DNA of 13,327 nt, taken from an uncultured Nitrososphaera sp. (GTDB lineage: Archaea > Thermoproteota > Nitrososphaeria > Nitrososphaerales > Nitrososphaeraceae). A program made the translations under genes and the position numbers. The stretch spans positions 1-13,327 of the forward strand of contig NZ_CAMLDP010000055.1 of NCBI RefSeq assembly GCF_946478925.1, read 5' to 3'. Numbering within the stretch: position 1 is the first letter of the stretch; every line of letters starts with the position of its first letter. A model generated the notes under the pieces. That model made no database searches. It saw nothing but the letters and a program-made list of their open reading frames with translations, and was not told where the DNA came from. This document shows, in pieces, positions 6,825-12,707 of the stretch.

Positions 6825-7496
6825 TCATATCTTGTCGAGTATGTACGAGATCAAGCCGCTGTTGTGGCCTATCGCCCTTATCTGCTCGCTCCACGATACT
6901 TTTTCGACGCCCTCTGTCGCCTTGATGCGCCCTATCATCTCCACAAGCTCCTCGTTGTCTTTGAATACAATGTCCGCCTTGAGGTCTATAGAGTTCTCGC
7001 CCATCGTCCGGCTGACGCATGAAACGCTGTCTTTCCAGGAGAGTATCTCCTTTCCTACCGCGGCAGTCATCCCATTCCTGGTGGATATGAACAAAGTAGC
7101 CGTCCTCCATCCGAACCTTTCCACTTTTAGCGTGTACGACATTTCAAGCAGGTTTGCCTCCAGCCGCTTGCGCCTGCGCTGCACCGTGCTGAGCGGTATG
7201 TCCAGCTCTTTTGAGAGTGTGAGCGACGACACGCCGCCGGTGGACGACAGCAGCGCCTTGAGGATTTTCTTGTCCGCAGGGGAAACGACTCTGGCAAGTT
7301 CGTGCGACTTGCGTCTTCCTGGCCTGCTCTGGGTAGGGCTGGAACTTGCGGCTTTCTGGAGCGTCTTTAGCAGGTGATTCAGCGCGGGAATCGACAGCTG
7401 GTCGAGCATCTCTGGATTTACGCCAAGTTTTTCGAGGTTCTCTAATATCTCGAACCTCGAACTCGGTTCAACCTGTGCTTCATGTTGAACTATCAA
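6825..7496 (-). CDS. Lrp/AsnC-like winged-helix regulator with N-terminal extension (copy A)
   Basis: The product has 223 residues from a TTG start at 7496. An in-frame TGA lies three codons upstream and no in-frame ATG occurs before Met30. AGGAGGT sits 11 bases before the TTG, so translation is probably Shine-Dalgarno driven. Residues about 14-50 form a helical extension (FEILENLEKLGVNPEMLDQL) that is also seen in copy B. Residues 75-113 are the winged helix, with recognition helix SKELDIPLSTVQRRRKRLE. Residues about 120-210 match the alpha/beta ligand and dimer domain of Lrp-like proteins. Residues 75-153 are identical to copy B at protein level and almost completely at DNA level, whereas the C-terminal 70 residues differ at about half of positions. 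The ligand is not known. The divergent position next to copy B suggests shared or mutual control. Confidence 0.85.
   Translation of the reverse strand: MIVQHEAQVEPSSRFEILENLEKLGVNPEMLDQLSIPALNHLLKTLQKAASSSPTQSRPGRRKSHELARVVSPADKKILKALLSSTGGVSSLTLSKELDIPLSTVQRRRKRLEANLLEMSYTLKVERFGWRTATLFISTRNGMTAAVGKEILSWKDSVSCVSRTMGENSIDLKADIVFKDNEELVEMIGRIKATEGVEKVSWSEQIRAIGHNSGLISYILDKI
7042..7275 (-). repeat. 234-base perfect inverted repeat, left copy
   Basis: The reverse complement of 7042-7275 equals 8299-8532 at every base. I compared all 234 positions. It encodes the winged helix and the start of the ligand domain of regulator copy A. Immediately outside the repeat the match breaks: the codon before Asp75 is GCG here and GTG in copy B, and the Leu codon at the far end is CTC here and CTT in copy B. 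Confidence 0.97.
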
Positions 7497-7507
7497 TTCT
7501 GCTCAAA

Positions 7508-7514
7508 ACCTCCT
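7508..7514 (-). promoter_or_regulatory. Shine-Dalgarno site AGGAGGT deciding the TTG start of copy A
   Basis: AGGAGGT on the minus strand ends 11 bases before the TTG at 7496. It is flanked by a short direct repeat, GCAGAATTG, one copy of which overlaps the start codon. A possible TATA box (TAATATGATA) lies near 7567-7576, giving a leader of roughly 50 bases. Confidence 0.5.
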
Positions 7515-7708
7515 GCAATTCTGCATTGAATTTGCATCTGTGCTTCGTGCCGGCACCTGTTGGCTAGTATCATATTACGGAAGGTATTTCTATAGAAAGT
7601 ATATTCCCCTGTAGCCCATCAAGCCTCAAGTTTGTGGTTATTTCGCATCAATTCTGGGCTGGTATGCGGTTAAACTATTCTGTCAGTCAAAAACATCAGG
7701 CGTGCAGG

Positions 7709-7748
7709 TTTTCCGGAGCATGAACAAGCTTGTATTTTCCGGAACAAG
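7709..7748 (+). repeat. Direct repeats TTTTCCGGA and GAACAAG around a palindrome
   Basis: TTTTCCGGA occurs at 7709-7717 and 7735-7743, which is 26 bases apart. GAACAAG follows each copy (7722-7728 and 7742-7748). The palindrome ACAAGCTTGT at 7724-7733 lies between them. This arrangement looks like a regulator binding region, perhaps for the flanking Lrp-like proteins. That assignment is inference. Confidence 0.5.
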
Positions 7749-7953
7749 TTTTTATTAGTCGCTATATGTTGATACTTTGAGGGCAAATCCCGCGAAATAG
7801 TGTCATAATGAATAATCCCGTCTATGCACCAATTCTATTTAACATAGCACTTACTGGACAACCATAAAAGTAAATACAAAATGGTTTTTTTCTCTGCCAA
7901 AATTAAAGATGCTGGTTATTTTACTCATTCAGGCCGCTTGAAAAGGAAGTCTG

Positions 7954-7961
7954 ACTTTTAT
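7954..7961 (+). promoter_or_regulatory. TATA box of regulator copy B
   Basis: ACTTTTAT/CTTTTATC is centred about 26-27 bases before the ATG at 7985. This predicts a leaderless transcript and supports that start codon. Confidence 0.6.
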
Positions 7962-7984
7962 CTACAGCCGGCTACTGGTAGGAC

Positions 7985-8749
7985 ATGAAGCGTGAAAACG
8001 ACTCGTCGGCTATCCTAAAGAACCCTTTCGTGAACCAGGGGATGCTAGAGAGTCGCGAGGAGGATGTTGCTGAAATGATAAAGCACGAGGCTTCGCCATT
8101 CAATAACAACAAAAAGACTTCCAGAGATGAGATCCTTGCAGAATTCCGAGAGATGGGCGTCACGGACAATGTATTCAGCTCCGTGCCCACAAATACACTG
8201 GCGCGTCTGCTTGAGAACATCAAGACAGCCGCCACAGAGCAAAGGTACCCCAAAGTCCACAGCGGAAGCCCTGGCAGCGCGCCCATACTCTCCACAGTGG
8301 ACAAGAAAATCCTCAAGGCGCTGCTGTCGTCCACCGGCGGCGTGTCGTCGCTCACACTCTCAAAAGAGCTGGACATACCGCTCAGCACGGTGCAGCGCAG
8401 GCGCAAGCGGCTGGAGGCAAACCTGCTTGAAATGTCGTACACGCTAAAAGTGGAAAGGTTCGGATGGAGGACGGCTACTTTGTTCATATCCACCAGGAAT
8501 GGGATGACTGCCGCGGTAGGAAAGGAGATACTTTCGCTATCGGATGGCGTCAAGTCTGTCAACCGAATCCTCGGCGAGAACTCGGCTGACCTGATGGTGG
8601 AGATAATCTTTCGAAACAACGCCGAGCTTCTCAATATGGTAGAAAAAATGAAATCCATTAACGGCGTCGGAAACGTATTCTGGATAGAGCTCATAGAGCC
8701 GATGGGCAAGAACACTGATTTTGCCGAACGCGTTATTGAAGCCGACTGA
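7985..8749 (+). CDS. Lrp/AsnC-like winged-helix regulator with N-terminal extension (copy B)
   Basis: The product has 254 residues, about 100 more than a plain Lrp-like protein. Residues 1-45 are unique and charged. Residues 46-83 (SRDEILAEFREMGV ... TLARLLENIKTAA) correspond to the helical extension of copy A. Residues 106-184 contain the winged helix and the start of the ligand domain and are identical to residues 75-153 of copy A. Residues 185-254 (for example GENSADLMVEIIFRNNAELL) align with copy A's GENSIDLKADIVFKDNEELV but are diverged. The same DNA-binding surface with different ends implies that both proteins read the same operator while responding to different signals or partners. 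The start at 7985 fits a leaderless promoter. A hairpin and T-rich stretch follow the TGA. Confidence 0.87.
   Translation: MKRENDSSAILKNPFVNQGMLESREEDVAEMIKHEASPFNNNKKTSRDEILAEFREMGVTDNVFSSVPTNTLARLLENIKTAATEQRYPKVHSGSPGSAPILSTVDKKILKALLSSTGGVSSLTLSKELDIPLSTVQRRRKRLEANLLEMSYTLKVERFGWRTATLFISTRNGMTAAVGKEILSLSDGVKSVNRILGENSADLMVEIIFRNNAELLNMVEKMKSINGVGNVFWIELIEPMGKNTDFAERVIEAD
8299..8532 (+). repeat. 234-base perfect inverted repeat, right copy
   Basis: This is identical to the reverse complement of 7042-7275 with no mismatch, including all third codon positions. It lies in the same reading frame in both regulator genes. The spacer between the two copies is 1,023 bases. Confidence 0.97.
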
Positions 8750-8760
8750 CTGACAGGCAA

Positions 8761-8814
8761 GTACATGCTGCGTACACCACACGCGCATGTGTACTTCTGT
8801 CGTTTCTATTTCTG
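8761..8814 (+). terminator. Bulged hairpin and pyrimidine-rich tract after copy B
   Basis: GTACATGC (8761-8768) pairs with GCATGTGTAC (8785-8794) with a two-base bulge. It is followed by TTCTGTCGTTTCTATTTCTG. It starts 11 bases after the TGA of the regulator gene. Confidence 0.4.
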
Positions 8815-8954
8815 ATTGTTCATGCACAATCGTCTTTCTGCATCGTTATTGCACGTGAAGACCAAAAAATGTGCGCTTCTATGAGTTTTTTACCAAACTT
8901 TGTTATGTTATCCGGTTCATAATTTCAATCAATTTCGTGGTTCCGGCTCCAACG

Positions 8955-8961
8955 CTTATCA
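8955..8961 (+). promoter_or_regulatory. TATA-like CTTATCA before the 440-residue surface protein
   Basis: Its centre is 22 bases before the ATG at 8980 and 28 before the in-frame ATG at 8986. It fits a leaderless start at either, so it does not settle which is used. Confidence 0.4.
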
Positions 8962-8979
8962 TGAGAATCTAGAAACAAT

Positions 8980-10302
8980 ATGACTATGGCACTCGCAAAT
9001 GGTGACAAAGCAGCGATATGCTCGGTTGTCGTGGCTGTCGGTGTCGTACTTGGGCTGATTGTATACGGACCTTATGTGAAGGACAAGGCACCGATCCCTG
9101 TATTATCTTCAAGCAATAATAATAATTCCACGCCTGTTCTCATCAACGAAACGCCCGGCGTGCCGCAAGAAGGCTCCGCCCGTGAGCAGAACAATATGAC
9201 GCAGGAAAGCACGACGACGCCGATTGCGCAGACAGGGGAGAATAAAGAACCCGCAATCAACGACGGCCTGACTCTTGTCGACATGGTTGACAGCTCTGTA
9301 GTCAGTCCGCCTCAGCCAGATCCAGACGCTGCCGTCGAGCCGAAAACAATCATGCCTGCTCAGCCGGTCCTCGATTGCTCGGTGCCGGCAAGCGTCCCGC
9401 AAGATTCGCAGCTAAACTGGTCGGCAATCCTTCTTGACTCTAGTCTGCAGCCTGCGGCTGGTCAGACAATCGCGTGGCAAGTGTCGCCCGGTGGCTATTC
9501 TTTTTCTTCCGTGACTCAGACTGATGGGACCGCCGCGACTGCTGTCAACTTGTCTGGCATTGCACCGGGAATATATAACGTCACCGCGACCTTTGACGGA
9601 AACCTCGGCAAAGCCATGTGCACGGTGCCTCTTGAAATCACTAAAATCCACTCTAGTTCAAACATGATGCCCGGGTCGTCATCGGCGCCGGGAGGCGATA
9701 TCATTGGACCGGAACTGAAAATCACCTCTCCAATCGGACCGAAAGCATCCGGCTCTTCGTCAGGCGTGTTTGTCAAGGTTACGGGCACCGCTTCTGACGC
9801 AAGCAACATTGCACGCGTCGAGGTAAGGTGGACAGCCACGTGGGGCCTGACCGGTTACCGCATGGCCACGCCGACAGAACCAAACAACTGGTCTAGCTGG
9901 AGCTACGATGGCATCAAGTTCACCACCGAGGGAGAGAAAACCATCCTAGTAAAAGCCACGGATGGCATGGGGAACAGCAAGTGGAAGGTGGTGACGTTTA
10001 CAGTCGAGTTCACGGAGGACAAGATAAGCACGAGCGTGCGTGAGGGAGCGGTAGTCGGAGCCACCCTTCACTTGACAGGCACTGCCACTAAATTTAACAC
10101 GGGACAAGGAGTGCAGACGGTGGAAGTGAGGACGGACCTCTCTGGATACGAGCAGGCTACCCCGGACACACCCGGCGACTGGTCCGTATGGTCGCACGAT
10201 CTGACGTTTACGACCAACGGCCCCCACCAGGTGATCGTGCGAGTCACGGACAACGCAGGCAAGATGTACTGGCTGACTACAAACGTGACCGTCCAGCTCT
10301 GA
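8980..10302 (+). CDS. Membrane-anchored surface protein with three Ig-like domains
   Basis: The product has 440 residues. Residues 11-29 are one hydrophobic segment (AAICSVVVAVGVVLGLIVYG) acting as an uncleaved signal anchor. Residues about 36-127 are a low-complexity Asn/Ser/Thr/Pro linker. Residues 128-221 form an Ig-like domain bounded by Cys133 and Cys214, like that of the gene at 5149. Residues about 245-343 and 350-440 are two tandem copies of another Ig-like module with the pattern VEVR ... YxxATPxxPxxWSxWS ... TTxGxxxIxVxxTDxxGxxxW. One copy of this module occurs in the discoidin protein at 780. No enzyme motif is present. It is probably an extracellular scaffold or adhesion protein, with glycan binding possible. 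The second ATG at 8986 is an alternative start. A strong hairpin terminator follows about 100 bases after the stop. Confidence 0.8.
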   Translation: MTMALANGDKAAICSVVVAVGVVLGLIVYGPYVKDKAPIPVLSSSNNNNSTPVLINETPGVPQEGSAREQNNMTQESTTTPIAQTGENKEPAINDGLTLVDMVDSSVVSPPQPDPDAAVEPKTIMPAQPVLDCSVPASVPQDSQLNWSAILLDSSLQPAAGQTIAWQVSPGGYSFSSVTQTDGTAATAVNLSGIAPGIYNVTATFDGNLGKAMCTVPLEITKIHSSSNMMPGSSSAPGGDIIGPELKITSPIGPKASGSSSGVFVKVTGTASDASNIARVEVRWTATWGLTGYRMATPTEPNNWSSWSYDGIKFTTEGEKTILVKATDGMGNSKWKVVTFTVEFTEDKISTSVREGAVVGATLHLTGTATKFNTGQGVQTVEVRTDLSGYEQATPDTPGDWSVWSHDLTFTTNGPHQVIVRVTDNAGKMYWLTTNVTVQL

Positions 10303-10402
10303 CCATGGCACCGTCTGGCTGGACGGGCCTGCGAGCTTCAACACTGCTTGATTGTGGTGTGCAGTCCTGCTCTGTATGCAACACCGCGATTTGCCTTCTG
10401 CA

Positions 10403-10439
10403 AGTAAAAAAGACACCGCAGCTTGCAGCTCTTTTTACT
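10403..10439 (+). terminator. Long-stem hairpin with T-run
   Basis: AGTAAAAAAGA (10403-10413) pairs with TCTTTTTACT (10430-10439) with one extra A, and the loop contains GCAGCTTGCAGC. The right arm holds five Ts. Because it is nearly symmetrical it could stop transcripts on either strand, but the natural client is the surface protein gene ending at 10302. Confidence 0.55.
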
Positions 10440-10591
10440 GCACGCTGATTACAAAAGCCGCGTCCATTATTGTACTACAAAAATGGTATCTGCAGTCATT
10501 ATACGTATTACCGGCGTTTATTTCGTCAATTCTTGGCGACAAAAATGACCATATCACTTAGAATCGACCTATTCATAATCTGATTAGAAAC

Positions 10592-10849
10592 ATGTACATG
10601 AAAAACCGCAGCAGAGATGAAATACTGATGGAGATCCTCTCCGGCCTCGATGAACCAGAAAGCAGGACTGCGATAATGTACAAATCCCGTCTCAGTTACG
10701 CTCAGTTGCAGTTCTACCACAAGTACCTCCTTGAAAAGAAACTCATACGGGAAGAAGACAGGAGATGGGTCTCGACAGACAAGGGCAAGGCGTTCCTCAA
10801 GGCGTCCCTGGCGGCCAGCCAGATCCTGAACGACGACACCAGCAGTTAA
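10592..10849 (+). CDS. Small winged-helix (HTH_45-like) transcriptional regulator
   Basis: The product has 85 residues from the ATG at 10592, or 83 from the in-frame ATG at 10598. The second is attractive because homologues I know of begin M-K-x-R-S-R-x-E-I, as in MKNRSRDEILMEIL, and a TATA-like ATTCATAAT is centred about 23 bases before it. The fold is a single winged helix: helix 1 RDEILMEILSGLD, then ESRTAIMYKSRLSYAQLQFY with the Lys/Ser-rich recognition region, then the wing KLIREEDRRWVSTDKGKAFL. IMYKSRLSYAQL is the hallmark of this common archaeal family, which usually acts as a single-domain DNA-binding protein. The target is not known. The gene stands alone, with a terminator on each side. 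It could act on its neighbours or elsewhere. Confidence 0.85.
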   Translation: MYMKNRSRDEILMEILSGLDEPESRTAIMYKSRLSYAQLQFYHKYLLEKKLIREEDRRWVSTDKGKAFLKASLAASQILNDDTSS

Positions 10850-10900
10850 ACCAGCGGCTGCTTGGCCGACTGCCCGACAGACGATCCCTTGCGGACTATC

Positions 10901-10917
10901 CCGCCGGTTTTTTTCGT
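10901..10917 (+). terminator. T-tract terminator after the small winged-helix gene
   Basis: CCGCCGG is followed by seven Ts at 10908-10914 and more pyrimidines, about 60 bases after the TAA. It is a typical archaeal T-rich stop. Confidence 0.5.
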
Positions 10918-11086
10918 ATTTCTGTTCTAGAGCGATGTTAAACATGTGTCATTTGGGCTTTATCTTTGGGCATTTCTCGGGTTTTCTTTATAGCAATCTG
11001 ACAAAAACAGTCACATGCTTGGGCGCCTTTGACTGCAAAGAGCACCATTGTGTGAAAATCCGGTCATCAGTCTTTCATACGAAAAT

Positions 11087-11099
11087 CGACTAGTAGTCG
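11087..11099 (+). promoter_or_regulatory. Perfect palindrome in the promoter of the dehydrogenase-like gene
   Basis: CGACTAGTAGTCG has perfect 6-base arms around a central G. It lies 9 bases before the ATG at 11109, just downstream of a weak TATA-like CTTTCATAC (11072-11080). A regulator bound here would cover the transcription start, so it is a candidate repressor site. Confidence 0.4.
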
Positions 11100-11108
11100 C
11101 GAAGCTAC

Positions 11109-12017
11109 ATGCATCATGAGAGCAACAACAACGACATCAACAATGGTCACGACAAAAACAAAAAGATACTCGTCATAGGTCTAGGGCAAATAGGGTACAG
11201 CAACGCGGAATACTTGCACTCGATTGGACTGCGCGTGGACGGCTTTGACATTTCGGAAAAAGCAGTCGAGCGTGCCATGAACGCTGGTATAATCGACAAA
11301 AAAGCCAAAGACTTTTCCGGTTATGATTATTACGTTATCTGCATCTCCACCCACCAGCCAAACGACATGTTCACACCGTACCAGGACGGCATAATGGAAG
11401 TCGCGTACAGGATAGCAACGGAAGGCAAGCAGGGCGCGCTCGTGGGAATAGACAGCACCGTTCCGAAAGGCACTTCGAGAAAGGTGCTTGCGCTTCTGAA
11501 CCATAGGATGCACGTTGTGCACGTGCCCCACAGGTACTACGGTCCCGAAAGGCAGGACCACGGCGTGAACCAGACACGTGTCATCGGCGGGTGCGAGCCC
11601 TGCTGCGTGGCCGAAGGGAAAAAGTTCTACGGCGGGATGCTTGGAATATCTCTCCACGAAGTGAGCTCCATCGAGGTCGCTGAGATGACCAAGATAGTGG
11701 AAAATTCCTACAGGTTCCTTGAAATCGCATTTGCAGAAGAGCTCAGGATGGTGAGCGACTCTGCCGGCGTCGACTTTGAGGAGTTGAGAAAGGCGGTCAA
11801 TACAAAGTGGAACATCAAGATCCTCGAAGCCCGGGAAGGGATAGGCGGCCACTGCCTGCCGAAAGACACAGAAATGTTCCTGTCAGTGGCCAAGAACGCG
11901 CTGGATTCCAGCATAGTATCGGCTGCCAAGATGGTCGACCACAAATACAGGTTCTACCTGAGCCAAAAGCCGTTGGCTCCTCAGATGGAACTGGGCAAGT
12001 CCAAGAAAGAAACGTAG
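11109..12017 (+). CDS. Nucleotide-sugar dehydrogenase-like protein lacking the C-terminal domain
   Basis: The product has 302 residues. The family (UDP-glucose/GDP-mannose/UDP-ManNAc dehydrogenases) oxidises the sugar C6 alcohol to a uronic acid using two NAD+. Residues 1-18 are a polar tail. KILVIGLGQIG (19-29) is the Rossmann NAD site, and Asp48 in DGFD probably binds the ribose. Residues 187-231 are the central helical domain, with SSIEVAEMTKIVENSYR carrying the family Lys195 and Asn199. GIGGHCLPKD (244-253) carries the nucleophile Cys249 and Asp253. PHRYYGPERQDHG (140-152) replaces the usual CPER/SPEF substrate loop. Family members are normally 400-450 residues, and the missing 110-130 belong to the UDP-binding C-terminal domain. 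The stop codon is clean and no remnant of that domain follows before the next gene. It is either a distinct short subfamily with a different substrate or a truncated gene. Confidence 0.8.
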   Translation: MHHESNNNDINNGHDKNKKILVIGLGQIGYSNAEYLHSIGLRVDGFDISEKAVERAMNAGIIDKKAKDFSGYDYYVICISTHQPNDMFTPYQDGIMEVAYRIATEGKQGALVGIDSTVPKGTSRKVLALLNHRMHVVHVPHRYYGPERQDHGVNQTRVIGGCEPCCVAEGKKFYGGMLGISLHEVSSIEVAEMTKIVENSYRFLEIAFAEELRMVSDSAGVDFEELRKAVNTKWNIKILEAREGIGGHCLPKDTEMFLSVAKNALDSSIVSAAKMVDHKYRFYLSQKPLAPQMELGKSKKET

Positions 12018-12035
12018 CTGCACGTACAGCTGGAC

Positions 12036-12512
12036 CTACAGTTGCGACATGATGGAGTCCGGGATCTGGTCCTTTTTTCCGATGACCTGGACGGTTTCCG
12101 TCCACACGGCGTCCTTGACCCCCTCCATGCCCTTTATCGTCTCAAGGAGGCTTGCAATTTCCGCGTTTGTCCTGACTATCGTCTTGACCCTCAGGTCTAT
12201 CGTGCGCTCGCCTATGTTCCTGCTGACGTACATAACTTCATCCCTTTGAAGTAGGATATTGGCAATGTCCATCGTCTTGCCGCTGTTGGTAGAAAGGAGA
12301 AATTCCACCTTTCTCCAGCCAAACTTGCTCAGGTTGAGAAAGCACTGCTTGCTGGTAAACTCCTCAAGCCTCTTCCTCCGCCGTTGCAAGGTCGTCTGCG
12401 GAATCCCTAGCTGCTCCGACATCATCCTTGACGATGATGCCCTGCCGTCCGGGGCAACTAGACTCTTTAGGATCTTGCGGTCTATTTCGCTTAGAGCTAT
12501 AGGAGATTTCAT
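12036..12512 (-). CDS. Lrp/AsnC-like winged-helix regulator, short form (paralogue C)
   Basis: The product has 158 residues, the usual length of an Lrp/AsnC protein. Residues 9-50 are the winged helix with SEQLGIPQTTLQRRRKRLE, clearly related to SKELDIPLSTVQRRRKRLE of copies A and B. Residues about 57-145 are the ligand and dimer domain (SKFGWRKVEFLLSTNSGKTM ... GERTIDLRVKTIVRTNAEI), where copies A and B have ERFGWRTATLFISTRNGMT and GENS-DL. The N-terminal helical extension of A and B is absent. AAGGAGAT ends four bases before the ATG, and a TATAAAGA box lies about 50 bases upstream, so this gene has a leader and a ribosome site. It is convergent with the dehydrogenase-like gene (18 bases apart) and divergent from the V4R gene. 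It may control itself and the V4R gene through the AT-rich spacer. Confidence 0.88.
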   Translation of the reverse strand: MKSPIALSEIDRKILKSLVAPDGRASSSRMMSEQLGIPQTTLQRRRKRLEEFTSKQCFLNLSKFGWRKVEFLLSTNSGKTMDIANILLQRDEVMYVSRNIGERTIDLRVKTIVRTNAEIASLLETIKGMEGVKDAVWTETVQVIGKKDQIPDSIMSQL

Positions 12513-12516
12513 ACTG

Positions 12517-12524
12517 ATCTCCTT
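12517..12524 (-). promoter_or_regulatory. Shine-Dalgarno site AAGGAGAT of paralogue C
   Basis: AAGGAGAT on the minus strand lies four bases before the ATG at 12512. It is one of few good ribosome sites in this window, where most genes look leaderless, and it fixes the start codon. Confidence 0.65.
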
Positions 12525-12558
12525 TACAGAAGAGTCTTAACTTATTATTAAAGCAATA

Positions 12559-12566
12559 TCTTTATA
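12559..12566 (-). promoter_or_regulatory. TATA box of paralogue C
   Basis: TATAAAGA on the minus strand predicts transcription from about 12537, giving a leader of about 25 bases that contains the ribosome site. It sits in a 195-base AT-rich divergent spacer that also holds the inverted repeat TTCAG-TATT-CTGAA (12620-12633), a possible regulator site. Confidence 0.55.
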
Positions 12567-12678
12567 GTAAATTTGGATATATAGAAGATTATATAAAATA
12601 TCTACACAAATATCGCTATTTCAGTATTCTGAATCATTTGTAACTGAAAAAAGTAATAGAATTTGCGCAGTGTGGTTC

Positions 12679-12687
12679 TTATATAAG
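12679..12687 (+). promoter_or_regulatory. TATA box of the V4R-domain gene
   Basis: TTATATAAG is centred 25-26 bases before the GTG at 12708. It supports a leaderless mRNA starting at that GTG. Confidence 0.65.
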
Positions 12688-12707
12688 ACTGTACTTTAAT
12701 TATAGTA

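Larger units (their letters stand above)
7497..7984. other. 488-base divergent intergenic region between regulator copies A and B
   Basis: This holds the promoters of both regulators and is far longer than needed for them. The copy B TATA box is at its right end. In the middle are a direct repeat of TTTTCCGGA, a palindrome ACAAGCTTGT (7724-7733), and a TATA-like TTTTTATTAG at about 7748-7757. Seven Ts occur at 7885-7891. A transcript from about 7779 to 7891 would fit a small non-coding RNA, but this is speculative. A 19-codon frame at 7808-7867 is not called. Confidence 0.5.

Noticed and set aside
7709..7748. CRISPR-like array
   Set aside because: Only two short copies of TTTTCCGGA are present, with no third unit and no cas gene.
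7808..7867. 19-codon frame in the regulator spacer
   Set aside because: Too short, and no ribosome site or homologue known to me. The stretch is better treated as a possible non-coding transcript.
7972..8766. 264-codon frame on the minus strand covering regulator copy B
   Set aside because: It is the complement of copy B, and part of it repeats in the plus-strand frame at 6760-7377 only because both cross the inverted repeat. It has no domain or promoter.
10944..11093. 49-codon plus-strand frame upstream of the dehydrogenase-like gene
   Set aside because: It runs through the promoter of the next gene, has AT-biased chance-like codons and no ribosome site. A TATA-like element inside it suggests non-coding use.
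12018..12035. Terminator hairpin between the convergent dehydrogenase-like and paralogue C genes
   Set aside because: AGCTG-CACGTA-CAGCT is only five base pairs with no T-run, so I could not support it as a terminator.
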